From the NCBI GenBank assembly GCA_027577415.1, contig JANBQS010000463.1, positions 1 to 17,418 of the forward strand: a stretch of DNA of 17,418 nt. The letters run 5' to 3'. The notes below the pieces were generated by a model. It was not told where the DNA came from and did not search any database. It worked only from the letters and a program-made list of their open reading frames with translations. Shown piece by piece: positions 1-9,016 of this stretch. The stretch comes from Coemansia sp. RSA 922 (taxonomy: Eukaryota > Kickxellomycota > Kickxellomycetes > Kickxellales > Kickxellaceae). The position numbers and the translations under genes are program-made. Position 1 is the first letter of the stretch. Every line of letters begins with the position of its first letter.

Positions 1-2646
1 ATCGCTCTGGAGCTGTTGCCTCAGCTGCAAAAGATTGCTGACGATGCGGTGTCCTCGGATGACGACTTGGCAATGCGTTTGACATGGATCTCGTTCAAGG
101 TGTACTACAACTGCATCCAATCGGGCATTCCGCCGTCGTTCCAAGCGCCCGATCAGCTCGTCGCGTGGGGAACCAGCTTTATCAAGATGATTGAGAAGCC
201 CGTTGCCTTTGACAAGGAGACCATGGACGAGGACGCTGCCAAGGAGCCCGTGTGGAAGGCCAAAAAGTGGGCTATTCGCAGCATCAACCGGCTGTACGCT
301 CGCTATGGCAATCCAGCGCTGCTTCCTGCGTCGGACTCGAAGAAGAACATGCCGTTTGCCAAGCTGTTCACGGCCAACTTTTTGCCTCAGCTCATGCAAG
401 TGTACCTCAAGCAGGTCGAGGGCTACGCCACTGGTCAGATTTGGATGTCGCTGCGCTTACGCGGCTTGGTTGCGCAGTTCCTGTCGGACTGTGTCAAGGA
501 AAAGTCGGCGTGGAAGCTGGTCAAGCCTCACACCGAGGGCATTGTGTCGCACTTTATCTTCCCTCAAATGTGCTTCAGCCGGGCCGACCAGGAGCTCTGG
601 GAGGATAACCCCGTCGAGTACGTTCAAAAGAGGATTGACCCCCTGGACGACTTTGGCTCGCCTCACGTGGCGGCTTCCAGCTTGCTCATCGATCTGGCGG
701 TAGACCGCAAAAAGTCCACGCTCAGCTTTATCCTGAGCTTTATCAACAACGTGTTGACGACGTACGCTCAGAGCCCTGTCGAGTCGCGCGATCCACGCTC
801 CAAGGACGGCGCCCTGAACATGATGGGCGCGCTATGCGGCGGTCTGTGCTCGCGCAAGTCACCGATTTTTGACACTCTGCCCGACTTTTTGCTCACTCAT
901 GTCATACCCGAGTTTACTAGCCAGCTGGGCTTCCTGCGTGCCCGGGCGCTAGACACGTACTGCCGCTACAGCTCTGTCCAGTTCCAGGACAAGCAGGTTC
1001 TTGCCGGCATCTTTGAGTCGGTGTTCAACCTGCTCAGCGACCCAGAGCTCCCAGTGCGCGTCCATGCCGCGCTCGCACTGCAGCCCATGATTGAGAACGA
1101 AGACGTGCGCGACGTGCTGTCCAGCCACTTGCCTCAAGTCATGCAGATGTTCCTCAACTTGACCAATGAGATCGACTCGGACACTATCTCGCCTGTCATT
1201 GAGGAGTTTGTCGAGGTCTTTGCCGACCGCATGGCGCCGTTTGCCGTCCAGCTCGCTCAGCAGCTGTGCGACACGTTTATGCGTGTCATGAGCGACGCAG
1301 TGAGCAAGGTACCAGAAATCACCAGCGCCAACTTGGACGACATTAGCGACAAGACCATGGCCGCCATGGGCGTTCTCAAGACGCTGGGCACGTTGGTGCT
1401 CAACCTGGAGAGCACTCCCGAGGTTGTGTACAACCTGGAAGAGGTCCTTTTCCCCGTTGTGCGCTTTGTTCTCGAGCAGCGTCTGGTTGACTTGTACGAC
1501 GAGGTGTTTGAGATCCTGGACTGCTGCATGTTCTCGGTCAAAGCCGTGTCGGCCAACGCCTGGGGCTTGTTTGACTCCATCTACATGTGCTTTACGAACG
1601 ATGGCATTGACTTTATCGAGGAGATGCTGCCGTCCCTGGACAACTACGTCTCGTACGGCACCGATGTGGTCACCTCGAACAGCGAGGTGCAAGCACGCCT
1701 GTTCAACATCATCGAGACCGTCATGAAGTCTGATCGCGTGGGCGAGAACGACCGCATCTGCGCTTGCAAGCTCATGGAGGCCATTATGCTGCATGGTCGC
1801 AACAAGATCGACGGCATGATCCCTGGCTTCATCAGCCTGGTCGCCGCCTATCTTCTGTCCAACGACGCCATCGAGACGCAGCACTTCCTCGTGTACTCGC
1901 TGGAGGTTGTGCTCAACGCGCTGCACTACAACCCATCGATTGTGCTGACCGTTTTGGAGCAGTACAAGTGGACTGAGGGCATCTTTACTCGTCTCTTGCA
2001 GAATGCCTCCAAGTTTACTCGCGTAAACGACAAGAAGCTCATGATCTTGGGCCTGACTGCTGTGCTCAGCGTTCCTGCCAACCAGCTTCCACCGGCCCTG
2101 CAAAGCGGTCTGCCACAGCTGTTTGAAGGTGTCTTGCAGACCTTCCGTACTCTTGACACGGCAATTGAGGCACGCGAGGCCATCCAGCGCATGTACGAGG
2201 GTGGCAGCGACGATGACGATCTCGACAATGAGTTTGAGTGGGACGGCAATGAGGACGATGACTTTGATGGCGGCGAAGAGGAGGACGACGATGTTGACGA
2301 CCTAGAAAACGAGTATCTGAAGCACCTCGCTGGCAAGGCATCAAAGGCGCTTGGCGGCAGCGGCAATGCTGACATCGAGGATAGCATCGGATCGGACGAC
2401 GACGACGATGATGAGTATGACGAGGATGCGCTCGATGAAGAGTATTCGCTGGAGACTCCTCTGGACCACATCGACGCATACCTGGTCCTGCAGGACAGAC
2501 TCACTGAAATGCAAGCCCTCAACACTGGAACTTACAACGCTATTATGCAGAGCTTGAGTGCCGAGAGTGGCCAGTTCTTGCGATCCCTGATCGACGAGGC
2601 CGACAAGAAGCGCAACTCGCAGGCAGGCGGCAACAGCCAGCAATAG
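1..2646 (+). CDS. Importin-7/8-type karyopherin (Sxm1/Nmd5 family), 5'-partial
   Basis: The frame is open from the first base (codons I-A-L-E-L-L-P-Q) to a TAG at 2644-2646, giving 881 visible residues. Family members are about 1,040 residues, so roughly 160 N-terminal residues, including the RanGTP-binding importin-beta N-terminal domain, lie upstream of the window. The visible part is helical-repeat sequence typical of importin-7/8, for example the stretch around W87-KKWAIRSINRLYARYGNP and the HVIPEF segment near residue 300. Two strongly acidic blocks follow at about residues 737-773 and 796-815. After them comes a family-typical tail containing LETPLDHIDAYLVLQDRL. The family carries cargo such as ribosomal proteins, histones and MAP kinases through nuclear pores; this is family knowledge. 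No intron is visible. Family assignment is confident, but Sxm1 versus Nmd5 cannot be separated by eye. Confidence 0.93.
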   Translation: MALELLPQLQKIADDAVSSDDDLAMRLTWISFKVYYNCIQSGIPPSFQAPDQLVAWGTSFIKMIEKPVAFDKETMDEDAAKEPVWKAKKWAIRSINRLYARYGNPALLPASDSKKNMPFAKLFTANFLPQLMQVYLKQVEGYATGQIWMSLRLRGLVAQFLSDCVKEKSAWKLVKPHTEGIVSHFIFPQMCFSRADQELWEDNPVEYVQKRIDPLDDFGSPHVAASSLLIDLAVDRKKSTLSFILSFINNVLTTYAQSPVESRDPRSKDGALNMMGALCGGLCSRKSPIFDTLPDFLLTHVIPEFTSQLGFLRARALDTYCRYSSVQFQDKQVLAGIFESVFNLLSDPELPVRVHAALALQPMIENEDVRDVLSSHLPQVMQMFLNLTNEIDSDTISPVIEEFVEVFADRMAPFAVQLAQQLCDTFMRVMSDAVSKVPEITSANLDDISDKTMAAMGVLKTLGTLVLNLESTPEVVYNLEEVLFPVVRFVLEQRLVDLYDEVFEILDCCMFSVKAVSANAWGLFDSIYMCFTNDGIDFIEEMLPSLDNYVSYGTDVVTSNSEVQARLFNIIETVMKSDRVGENDRICACKLMEAIMLHGRNKIDGMIPGFISLVAAYLLSNDAIETQHFLVYSLEVVLNALHYNPSIVLTVLEQYKWTEGIFTRLLQNASKFTRVNDKKLMILGLTAVLSVPANQLPPALQSGLPQLFEGVLQTFRTLDTAIEAREAIQRMYEGGSDDDDLDNEFEWDGNEDDDFDGGEEEDDDVDDLENEYLKHLAGKASKALGGSGNADIEDSIGSDDDDDDEYDEDALDEEYSLETPLDHIDAYLVLQDRLTEMQALNTGTYNAIMQSLSAESGQFLRSLIDEADKKRNSQAGGNSQQ

Positions 2647-2696
2647 GCACTACCAACTTTCAGAACTCTTCTAAATTTCTCTTCCATATATTTCCT

Positions 2697-2709
2697 CCAA
2701 TGGTCCAAT
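2697..2709 (+). promoter_or_regulatory. Pair of CCAAT boxes upstream of eIF3j
   Basis: CCAAT occurs at 2697-2701 and again at 2705-2709, eight bases apart, about 150 bp upstream of the eIF3j ATG and about 50 bp after the importin stop codon. The spacing suits a HAP/CBF-bound fungal promoter. A T-rich run at about 2806-2820 lies between these sites and the ATG and could be a core-promoter or leader tract. Promoter function is inference, since the sequence shows only the motifs. Confidence 0.35.
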
Positions 2710-2856
2710 GTGGCTTAGTCCCAGATTCCTGATCAGCCGAGAGAACATAGTTTGGGGACACTTTTTTCTTTTCCCCCAAAGTCTCTTTTACTCGAATTAT
2801 TATTTCTTTTTTTTTTTTTTGCTACAAATCACTAGCCTCTTCTTCAAATACTCACA

Positions 2857-3747
2857 ATGTCTGACTGGGGTAAGTACAAATGCACTGTCGAATTCAGAGC
2901 TGTGCAAGACGAGGAGTCGTTTTGACAAAGCGAATGAATCAGAGCAAAGTGACCAAGACATTTTGTTGAAAAATCAGCACTAATCTTCATTGCCTTTCTT
3001 TGGTTAGAAAACAACGAAGACGAGCACGAAGTCTCTGTGCCTGTTGTGGCAGTGCCGAAAAAGAAGTGGGATGACGAAGAGAGCGATGGCGACGACAGCA
3101 TCCCAGACGAGTGGGACGCCTCTGACGCTGAGGAGTCTGAGGACGACAAGGCTGCGGCAAAGCCAGTGGCAGTGGCGGCAAAGCCCGCAAAGAAGATGAC
3201 TCCCGAAGAGCGCTGGGCCGAGCGGCAAGCACAGCGCCAGGCAGCAAAGGCTGAGATGATGGCAGCGGGTGGCTTTGATGAGGGCCCCAGCGAGGACGAC
3301 GGCGAAACTAAGCAGATGCGTGACCGTCGGTTGCAGCTCGAGGCTGACGCCAGCAACGTAGACAGCCTGTTTGCGGGACTCACGGTCAAGGACTCCCAGA
3401 CCAAGGACGTCCTGACGGCGCTCATTCCCAAGACCGAGGCAGAGTTTGACGAGCTGCAAACCGCCCTCGTGGATCGTATCCAAAAGAGCCAGAGCCACCG
3501 GCTCTATGTGCAGTTCTTGGAGAAGTTGATCCGCGAGCTGGCGCTCCCTCTGAAGGACGTTGATATGCGCAAGTTCTCTAGCACGCTGACTACTCTGGCT
3601 AACGAGAAGCAGCGCATGTCCCGCGATGCTAGCAAGAAGAAAAAGACAACGAACAAGAAGGCCACCGTGGTCACCTCCACGCCAAAGGACAAGATGGACA
3701 TGAACGACTATAGCAATGCCTATGACGACTTTGACGACTTTATGTAA
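2857..3747 (+). CDS. HCR1: Translation initiation factor eIF3 subunit J
   Basis: Exon 1 is 2857-2869 (MSDW plus one base). The intron is 2870-3007 (GTAAGT..TTAG, with a likely branch site ACTAAT at 2979-2984). Exon 2 is 3008-3747, giving 250 aa ending in TAA. The first codon after the splice is GAA, so the protein begins MSDWENNED. An acidic N-terminus with KKKWDDEE (residues 22-29) is followed by a basic, probably coiled-coil stretch (about 68-90, EERWAERQAQRQ). A lysine-rich patch lies at about 215-226, and the end is YDDFDDFM. This acidic start and DFDDFM end are typical of eIF3j. The subunit is loosely attached to eIF3, binds the 40S decoding centre, and in yeast (Hcr1) also helps 18S rRNA processing and termination. 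The gene converges on the CPSF_A gene, with 94 bp between stop codons. Confidence 0.95.
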
Positions 3748-3841
3748 TTTGCCGTCTGCTCTACACATGACCTTGACTTGGTAGCTAGTATTAGTTCAAA
3801 TATTTAGGAAAAGTATACACTCTAGACATTGGGAGACAGAC

Positions 3842-6800
3842 TTAGCACACGCATGCTTGGCCTAGTCCACGAATCAATTGCGTTATTGACTCCACTGCGA
3901 CCCGTACGTTGTCTGGCTCGGCAAGACATTGTGACTGGTGGTTGCTGTTTGCGAGCAGCAGCGCTAGTCGCTGTAGCTCGGACGAGGATTGAACGACATG
4001 GTGCTGCTCTGCCTCGGTCAGGCCCTCGACAAACGTCGTTGAGATCGCACCGTCGACAACGCCGGCTACTGGTAGTTTGCTTTCATGGCGCGCACGGCAG
4101 GTCGAACCGCACACAGTCAGCAGCGGATATGCTGCGTGAGCTGGGCCCATGGCTACCATAGCAAGCTCCAGTTGGCGCAGCAGCATAAACGCGTCGTCGG
4201 TAATGCTCAGCAGCGTCCACAGCGCGCCGTCGACCGTATTTATGAGCACACAGCTGTCATCATTGCTGGCGGACCATGCCAACGATTGCTCGGGCGGGCG
4301 CAGTCGCCGCACTGGGCTGCCTTGTCTGATCCGCGTGCACTCGCTGCCCAGATGTATGCCCATGATGTAGTCCAGTGCAAACTCGCCTCTGTGACTAGGA
4401 ATGCCCATGGCGTAAATGTAGCCGCCGTTGCTTACACCTAGGACCAAGTCGTTTGATAGGTAGCAGACGTCAGCGGTGTGAACTCCGTAGCGTGCGCTGT
4501 GTACCATGCGCAGCTCGTCATAGCCGTCACCATCGACAGAAGCAGGCGTAAAGCGCAATACATGTAACCCCTCTCTTTGCGAACCCACGACTATGTCGCT
4601 CTCGCGCACATGAAGGCTGGTCGCTGGAAACCGCAATGGGATCTCGCAGCATTCTATTAGCCGCCTCTGCACCACATCTAGTTTGAGAACTAGACAGGAA
4701 GATCCAGCGGCAACTACAAGGTACTTGTCGCCCAAGTGAGCTAGCGCCGATACTGGGCCCTCGCGCTCCGATTCCCACACGTATTTGAGCTCATACCCAG
4801 AACTTGCGGTACTCTGACCCGATATAGTCATTCTATCTGACATGGGCGATGTCGGCGTCTTTGGTCGCGACTTGCGCTTTGCTGTCTTTAGATTATAGAT
4901 AATCAAACGCCCCGACTTTGCTCTTGTAGATGAGCCGCTCCGGCTGTCGCTTGTCGATGTGTACATGTCAGTTCCTACGCATATGTAGCGGTACGACCTG
5001 GGGCCATGTATGTGCCAGGTCTCCAATGCGTGGATGAGCTCACCGGGCCGGAGCTTACATTCGGCGTGTATCTGTCCGTCGTGCGGGTCCAAGACAGTGA
5101 GGCACGATGTCGGGGATGGTGCGCTTGGAGACTGTGGTAATACGCCAGCTACCACTAGCATGTTGGTCTCTGAATCGCAAATGACTCGTCTGGGCTCGCA
5201 GCCGATCGCCAGCTCGTCAATATGGCACTGAGGCGCCAGGTCAATACTCAGCAGGCTAATGGCATCGCTTGCATCGTCAACAGCATAGTACCGCTTCATG
5301 TTGTTGTCGAGATCTACGCTGTCCGCTGCAGGTAGTACAAATCGGGTGCGATCTAAAAGTTGTCCGTCTCCAAAACAAGCTGTAATGGCGACTTGGCCCG
5401 ATGGTTTCAGATCCGCAAGGAACAATGATCCAGCAACGATCATAGCTCGCCGAGCGCCATCTATACCGGAATTGGCTATGCTTTCGCTGTCTTCCAGTGC
5501 TGACGCGGCTGCAGAGACGCCAGCAAAATGGACAGGGGTGTTGCCGACTACATCTCGGGTGACGTTGGCTATATGCCGTCGCTCCTCGGCCGCCGTACCG
5601 GCAACTAGCGAGCCGTCTAACGTCAGCTGCAAAAGCGTACCATCTCGCAAGCCAACCAGTATACAGCAAGTATCAGCATTACAGAGTATGTAGATATCGT
5701 TGATGACCTGGCTAGCACGGCTTGGTACTACGGACTCTGAGAAATCGACATCCATGCGATCTACATCACTCACATTGTCAGGTAAGGATAGTGGCAAGTC
5801 GAGTCCCATCGATACCAACTCAGTGCCCAGACAAAGCAAATGTAGTCGGGGCTCGTAAGTACCCACCGCCACATATATGTTGTCGCCCAGTGTAAACGAC
5901 CGCAGGCACGATATTTCGTGTGCAAATTTCATCTCCATCGCCGTTTGCTCGTGCTCACTCGTACCAAAGTCGTCCGGGATAGAGATGACGCGAATTGACG
6001 ACTGACGCCGTTGGCTATGCTTGTCAGTAGAGGGAGCGCTGGTAGGCCGACCCTCTATCGACTCTACGCCCAAAATAACCCAGCTGTGTCCGGACTGTAA
6101 GGATGTAGCAACAACGCCGTGCGTATACACTTCACCAGACCGGGCGGTTGTCAGTGTGAGCAGCTTTTCGGAGCGGTTTTCGCTCAGTTCAACTGTGGAC
6201 CAAACCTCGACTCGGTCGCTAGAGATGCAAAGCAATGAGGTGGTTGACTCTACTGCGCCAATAAACAACACGCACCTACCAGCGAGCATCTGCTGCAATG
6301 CCTGATACACCTGCCACTCGCCAGTTTCTTGGTCCATCGCAATCGCCACAGCAGTCTGCGCCCTTTGAAGCACAAGACAGGGGCCTACCGACGGAAGTGC
6401 AAAATGCCATAGCTGAAAGGTCGCTGCCTTATCTTCGGCCATACTGTCTCTGCTCTCAATCAACTCCTCGACACAAACGGCATGTCCGAATTGCGCGCGG
6501 TGGATAGCGCCGTCTGGGTTTCGGCCGCTAGTCCAGTACGCCATATAAGGTCCCAGCACAAAGTCGATCATTGGCGACTGGTTGGCAAGCACGGAGCGCC
6601 CATGTCGTATCAGTGTCATCGCCTCAGTCATGTCCATCTCGGTATCAGGCGTCGAGATGCCACTGACTCGAATGACAGCATGGTCGAGGCAGTCGCCACT
6701 GGCGAAAAGGTAGTCAGAGGCAGATACGCTGGTAGTAGATCCAGCCTGGACTACTCCTGAAGCTGGATCTTCCGTGCCAAGAAATAGCAAGACATCGCCC

Positions 6801-8083
6801 CAACTCGCCCTCGCCTGACTGGCATATTCTGTAGCCTGAGGCGTGCTGCAGACCTTGGTTAGGAGTATCGAAGGTCTGCTCGAGACGCTGACTAGCAGCA
6901 GCGTGCCGCTCTGTGTGGCTAGGTAGACCTTCTGAGCCATTTGGCCAGCAACTGTCTCGCTAGATCGCCGGGCCTCGCTCAGGGATGGTTCCCGCCAGAT
7001 ATCCAGCAATGGTGACCGTGGCACGGGCACTCGCCTTGAATGGGGACTCTCGGAACCAGTTGTATAACTTTGTGGCAGTACTGTAGTACCAGCAACGCAG
7101 AACGCCTTGACTAGATCGCAGTCGCCGCCAGGTAGTTGTGGCAACTGCTGGCGGTAAAAGTACACATCGCCTGAGAGTATTTGCAGTGCGCTGACAAAGG
7201 CAACTTCGTTCTCAGTAACAAGCAAGAAGCACTCCGGGTGTTCAGGCAGCGACACAATGTGTACAGGCGTAGTCATATTGAATGGCAGCGGAAGTTTTGC
7301 CAACAGCACCGCTGATGGCGATCCAACAGGGCGTATCCAGGATTCGTATAGATGCAAGAACACGGACTGCCGCTGGCTATCGACAACGGCCGCCACTAGC
7401 AACACTCGCTGTAGCTCTGCCTTTGCGGGGGCCAGGATTGCGGCATCGCAGATAGCGCCGCCCACTTCGACATTTAGCCGCACGCCTAGTGTCATTGGAC
7501 AATGCCTTCCTGTCGACTCGCTGTCGCTCCAGTCCAGATGCACGAATTCGATATAGTCTAGCCACGACACCAAGCAGATCACTCGCGACAGAGGGTCTAG
7601 GACGAACTTTTGCAATATGCGCAAGCAAGAACCGTCTTCAAGTCCCATGTATGCCCGATCCTCGCTCAATAAGCGAATGCGGTAGCCTTCGTTATTAAAT
7701 CGCTCTATCTGTACCAGCGCAAACACCCCGTTCTCAGACAGGACAGCGCATAGCTCGCCTCGGTCATTGTTAATAGATACCTGTGCCTGAGTACCGGCGG
7801 GTGCGTGTAAGCAAACAATATCCAAGACGTTGCTGTATACTGGCGTATTGCACACGTTAGTGATTCCCATGCCAGGACCGTTTACACGGAATAGGCACAG
7901 AGATGACCCAACGGCGGCCAACATATCCAGATCTTCTCCATCGGAATGGTCTGGTCGAAGTTTGCCTAATGCCGCGCACTTTACCAAGCCTGAGTTTAGC
8001 GTTTGCTTGAGGTATGCGCGCACCCTGCGTGTGGATCCAGTCGATGCATCCCACGCCGTTGCAAACGTGGCAAAGTCCGACAT
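3842..8083 (-). CDS. Large CPSF_A/DDB1-superfamily beta-propeller protein, divergent
   Basis: One exon encodes 1,413 aa from ATG 8083-8081 (MSDFATFATAW) to TAA at 3844-3842. The frame stays open 24 codons further upstream, but only to a GTG, so the ATG is chosen. The N-terminus (about 20-67, ending in LDMLAAVGSSLCLFRV) looks like the first blade of the MMS1_N-type propeller. The C-terminal ~470 residues match the CPSF_A layout: a VGTDMY strand near 1040, a GPVSALAHLGDKYLVVA blade near 1110, and VAGVVDGAISTTFVEGL near 1340, which corresponds to the GFIDGDLIESFL helix of DDB1/SF3B3. A basic, Ser/Pro-rich linker (about 1045-1097, with KTPTSP) interrupts the domain. Relatives are DDB1, SF3B3, CPSF1/Cft1 and the Mms1/Rik1 ligase adaptors. 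The length is closest to Mms1 and CPSF1, but identity to any of them looks low, so no symbol is given. Confidence 0.8.
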   Translation of the reverse strand: MSDFATFATAWDASTGSTRRVRAYLKQTLNSGLVKCAALGKLRPDHSDGEDLDMLAAVGSSLCLFRVNGPGMGITNVCNTPVYSNVLDIVCLHAPAGTQAQVSINNDRGELCAVLSENGVFALVQIERFNNEGYRIRLLSEDRAYMGLEDGSCLRILQKFVLDPLSRVICLVSWLDYIEFVHLDWSDSESTGRHCPMTLGVRLNVEVGGAICDAAILAPAKAELQRVLLVAAVVDSQRQSVFLHLYESWIRPVGSPSAVLLAKLPLPFNMTTPVHIVSLPEHPECFLLVTENEVAFVSALQILSGDVYFYRQQLPQLPGGDCDLVKAFCVAGTTVLPQSYTTGSESPHSRRVPVPRSPLLDIWREPSLSEARRSSETVAGQMAQKVYLATQSGTLLLVSVSSRPSILLTKVCSTPQATEYASQARASWGDVLLFLGTEDPASGVVQAGSTTSVSASDYLFASGDCLDHAVIRVSGISTPDTEMDMTEAMTLIRHGRSVLANQSPMIDFVLGPYMAYWTSGRNPDGAIHRAQFGHAVCVEELIESRDSMAEDKAATFQLWHFALPSVGPCLVLQRAQTAVAIAMDQETGEWQVYQALQQMLAGRCVLFIGAVESTTSLLCISSDRVEVWSTVELSENRSEKLLTLTTARSGEVYTHGVVATSLQSGHSWVILGVESIEGRPTSAPSTDKHSQRRQSSIRVISIPDDFGTSEHEQTAMEMKFAHEISCLRSFTLGDNIYVAVGTYEPRLHLLCLGTELVSMGLDLPLSLPDNVSDVDRMDVDFSESVVPSRASQVINDIYILCNADTCCILVGLRDGTLLQLTLDGSLVAGTAAEERRHIANVTRDVVGNTPVHFAGVSAAASALEDSESIANSGIDGARRAMIVAGSLFLADLKPSGQVAITACFGDGQLLDRTRFVLPAADSVDLDNNMKRYYAVDDASDAISLLSIDLAPQCHIDELAIGCEPRRVICDSETNMLVVAGVLPQSPSAPSPTSCLTVLDPHDGQIHAECKLRPGELIHALETWHIHGPRSYRYICVGTDMYTSTSDSRSGSSTRAKSGRLIIYNLKTAKRKSRPKTPTSPMSDRMTISGQSTASSGYELKYVWESEREGPVSALAHLGDKYLVVAAGSSCLVLKLDVVQRRLIECCEIPLRFPATSLHVRESDIVVGSQREGLHVLRFTPASVDGDGYDELRMVHSARYGVHTADVCYLSNDLVLGVSNGGYIYAMGIPSHRGEFALDYIMGIHLGSECTRIRQGSPVRRLRPPEQSLAWSASNDDSCVLINTVDGALWTLLSITDDAFMLLRQLELAMVAMGPAHAAYPLLTVCGSTCRARHESKLPVAGVVDGAISTTFVEGLTEAEQHHVVQSSSELQRLALLLANSNHQSQCLAEPDNVRVAVESITQLIRGLGQACVC

Positions 8084-8170
8084 TAAGAAAAACGATAAAT
8101 ACAGATCTATAGATGAGAAATACAGCCAACGATCGACAGTGCGCTGGCCCTGCACGCATGATCTGTGTGC

Positions 8171-8175
8171 ATTGG
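8171..8175 (-). promoter_or_regulatory. CCAAT box upstream of the CPSF_A gene
   Basis: CCAAT reads on the - strand (ATTGG on +), 88 bp upstream of the chosen ATG at 8083. A T-rich leader (TTTATCGTTTTTCTTA) follows immediately before the ATG. This is a common fungal promoter position, but the function is inferred and a single five-base motif is weak evidence. Confidence 0.25.
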
Positions 8176-8273
8176 CCAGTTAGCATGCTAGGCTCTTCAT
8201 TGTGGGGACTGTTGACTTTCTGGTATCGACAACAGTGCTTTTCAAATGGTTTACACATGGCAAGTATCTGATT

Positions 8274-8572
8274 TCAATATTCTGGTGATGCTGAAGGGTC
8301 GTATGCTGGAAAAGTGGGTGCTCGGCGTTTAGTACTAGTCAATGGCGCCTGGCGACAGACAAGTATACCAGCGCCTGACATGATCTCAGTTATCAGTGTA
8401 TCCTCGACCAGCGAATCCGCAAAGTTGTTCTTTTGGTCAGCGAGCGTATGGCGATATTTGTGAAGAGTAAGTACTCCATGCTTTGCATAAAAGCCACACA
8501 TTCGACCGTCCTCAAAAAAGGGCATGAGCATGCACGATCCTTGCTGCAGAGTAGTGACGGACATGACAACCC
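8274..8572 (-). CDS. Probable terminal exon of an unidentified small gene
   Basis: The exon would start after a good acceptor (ACTACACAG, ending at 8573) and run 99 codons to TGA 8276-8274. The first in-frame ATG is at 8564. Residues such as CMLMPFFEDGRMCGFYAKHG and FADSLVEDTLITEIMSGAG have balanced amino-acid composition and codon use like the neighbouring genes, which argues for real coding. I do not recognise the family. A tentative full model adds exon 9163-9103 (ATG with AAA before it, MLQVNMLADMLVPLPLVAQT) and exon 8966-8655. The intron donors would be GTAGGC and GTACCA. The three pieces join in frame to 223 aa. Those upstream joins are weak: the donors are not classical, intron 1 has no clear branch site, and the middle exon is unusually Cys/Ser-rich. 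Alternative frames in 8660-8935 also look codon-like. Confidence 0.35.
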
Positions 8573-8996
8573 CTGTGTAGTTAACCGGACTCCAGGGACT
8601 AAGTGGTCTTTGTGAAAAGCTCTAAAATATAACGGGTCATCTGAGAACTGGTACGGAACGTGTAAATAAGTAGTGTGGGCGGGTCACGCGAGTAAAAAAA
8701 ATAAGGGACTATAGCATTCACAACGCTCGAACAGCATATTGATGACACAGCCATCCATGATAGCATGTAACATGGCCCACATGTTACGGTTATTTCGGAA
8801 CAGCATGATGATACACGTAACCGGACCAACAGCCCATGTGGAGCACTATCGACAGACAACCCCGCGCTTCCAGTCACCATCTCTGAGATACCAGATGCGA
8901 ACACACTGCCCTCTCCCGACGCCGCGTAAGTCCTAAGGAACTCCCCCAGCACAACATAACACCTAACTAGCTCTTCTTACATACGGCTCTGAAAGA

Positions 8997-9016
8997 AGGT
9001 AGCCTTTTGGCTACCT
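8997..9016. repeat. Perfect inverted repeat, 8-bp stem with TTTT loop
   Basis: AGGTAGCC (8997-9004) and GGCTACCT (9009-9016) are exact reverse complements separated by TTTT. The element could fold as a hairpin in either transcript. No terminator function is claimed, because the host is eukaryotic. If the tentative small gene is real, the hairpin lies near the end of its first intron. Confidence 0.7.

Noticed and set aside
949..2103. 384-codon open frame on the - strand inside the importin gene
   Set aside because: It is the antisense shadow of a GC-rich coding frame. It has a His/Val/Gln-rich composition with no recognisable domain, and the + strand importin sequence is unmistakable.
2209..2440. 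GAC/GAT-rich tract that looks like a trinucleotide repeat
   Set aside because: It encodes the acidic segments expected near the C-terminus of importin-7/8 proteins. It is an imperfect mix of Asp/Glu codons, not a true microsatellite.
2751..2780. TTTGGGG / CCCCAAA inverted repeat upstream of eIF3j
   Set aside because: Arms are seven bases with a 16-nt loop in low-complexity sequence. This is too short to claim a regulatory structure.
2708..2983. 91-codon + strand frame before eIF3j
   Set aside because: Its Phe-rich middle comes from the T-rich promoter tract, and it reads through the eIF3j start and intron. It is not a separate gene.
3004..3768. 254-codon - strand frame opposite eIF3j
   Set aside because: It is antisense to a confidently identified gene and Leu/His-rich in the manner of complementary frames. 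It also crosses the eIF3j acceptor site.
8084..8155. Upstream extension of the CPSF_A protein by 24 codons
   Set aside because: The extension has no ATG, beginning only at a GTG. It is encoded by T-rich leader sequence, and the ATG at 8083 directly precedes the first propeller strand.
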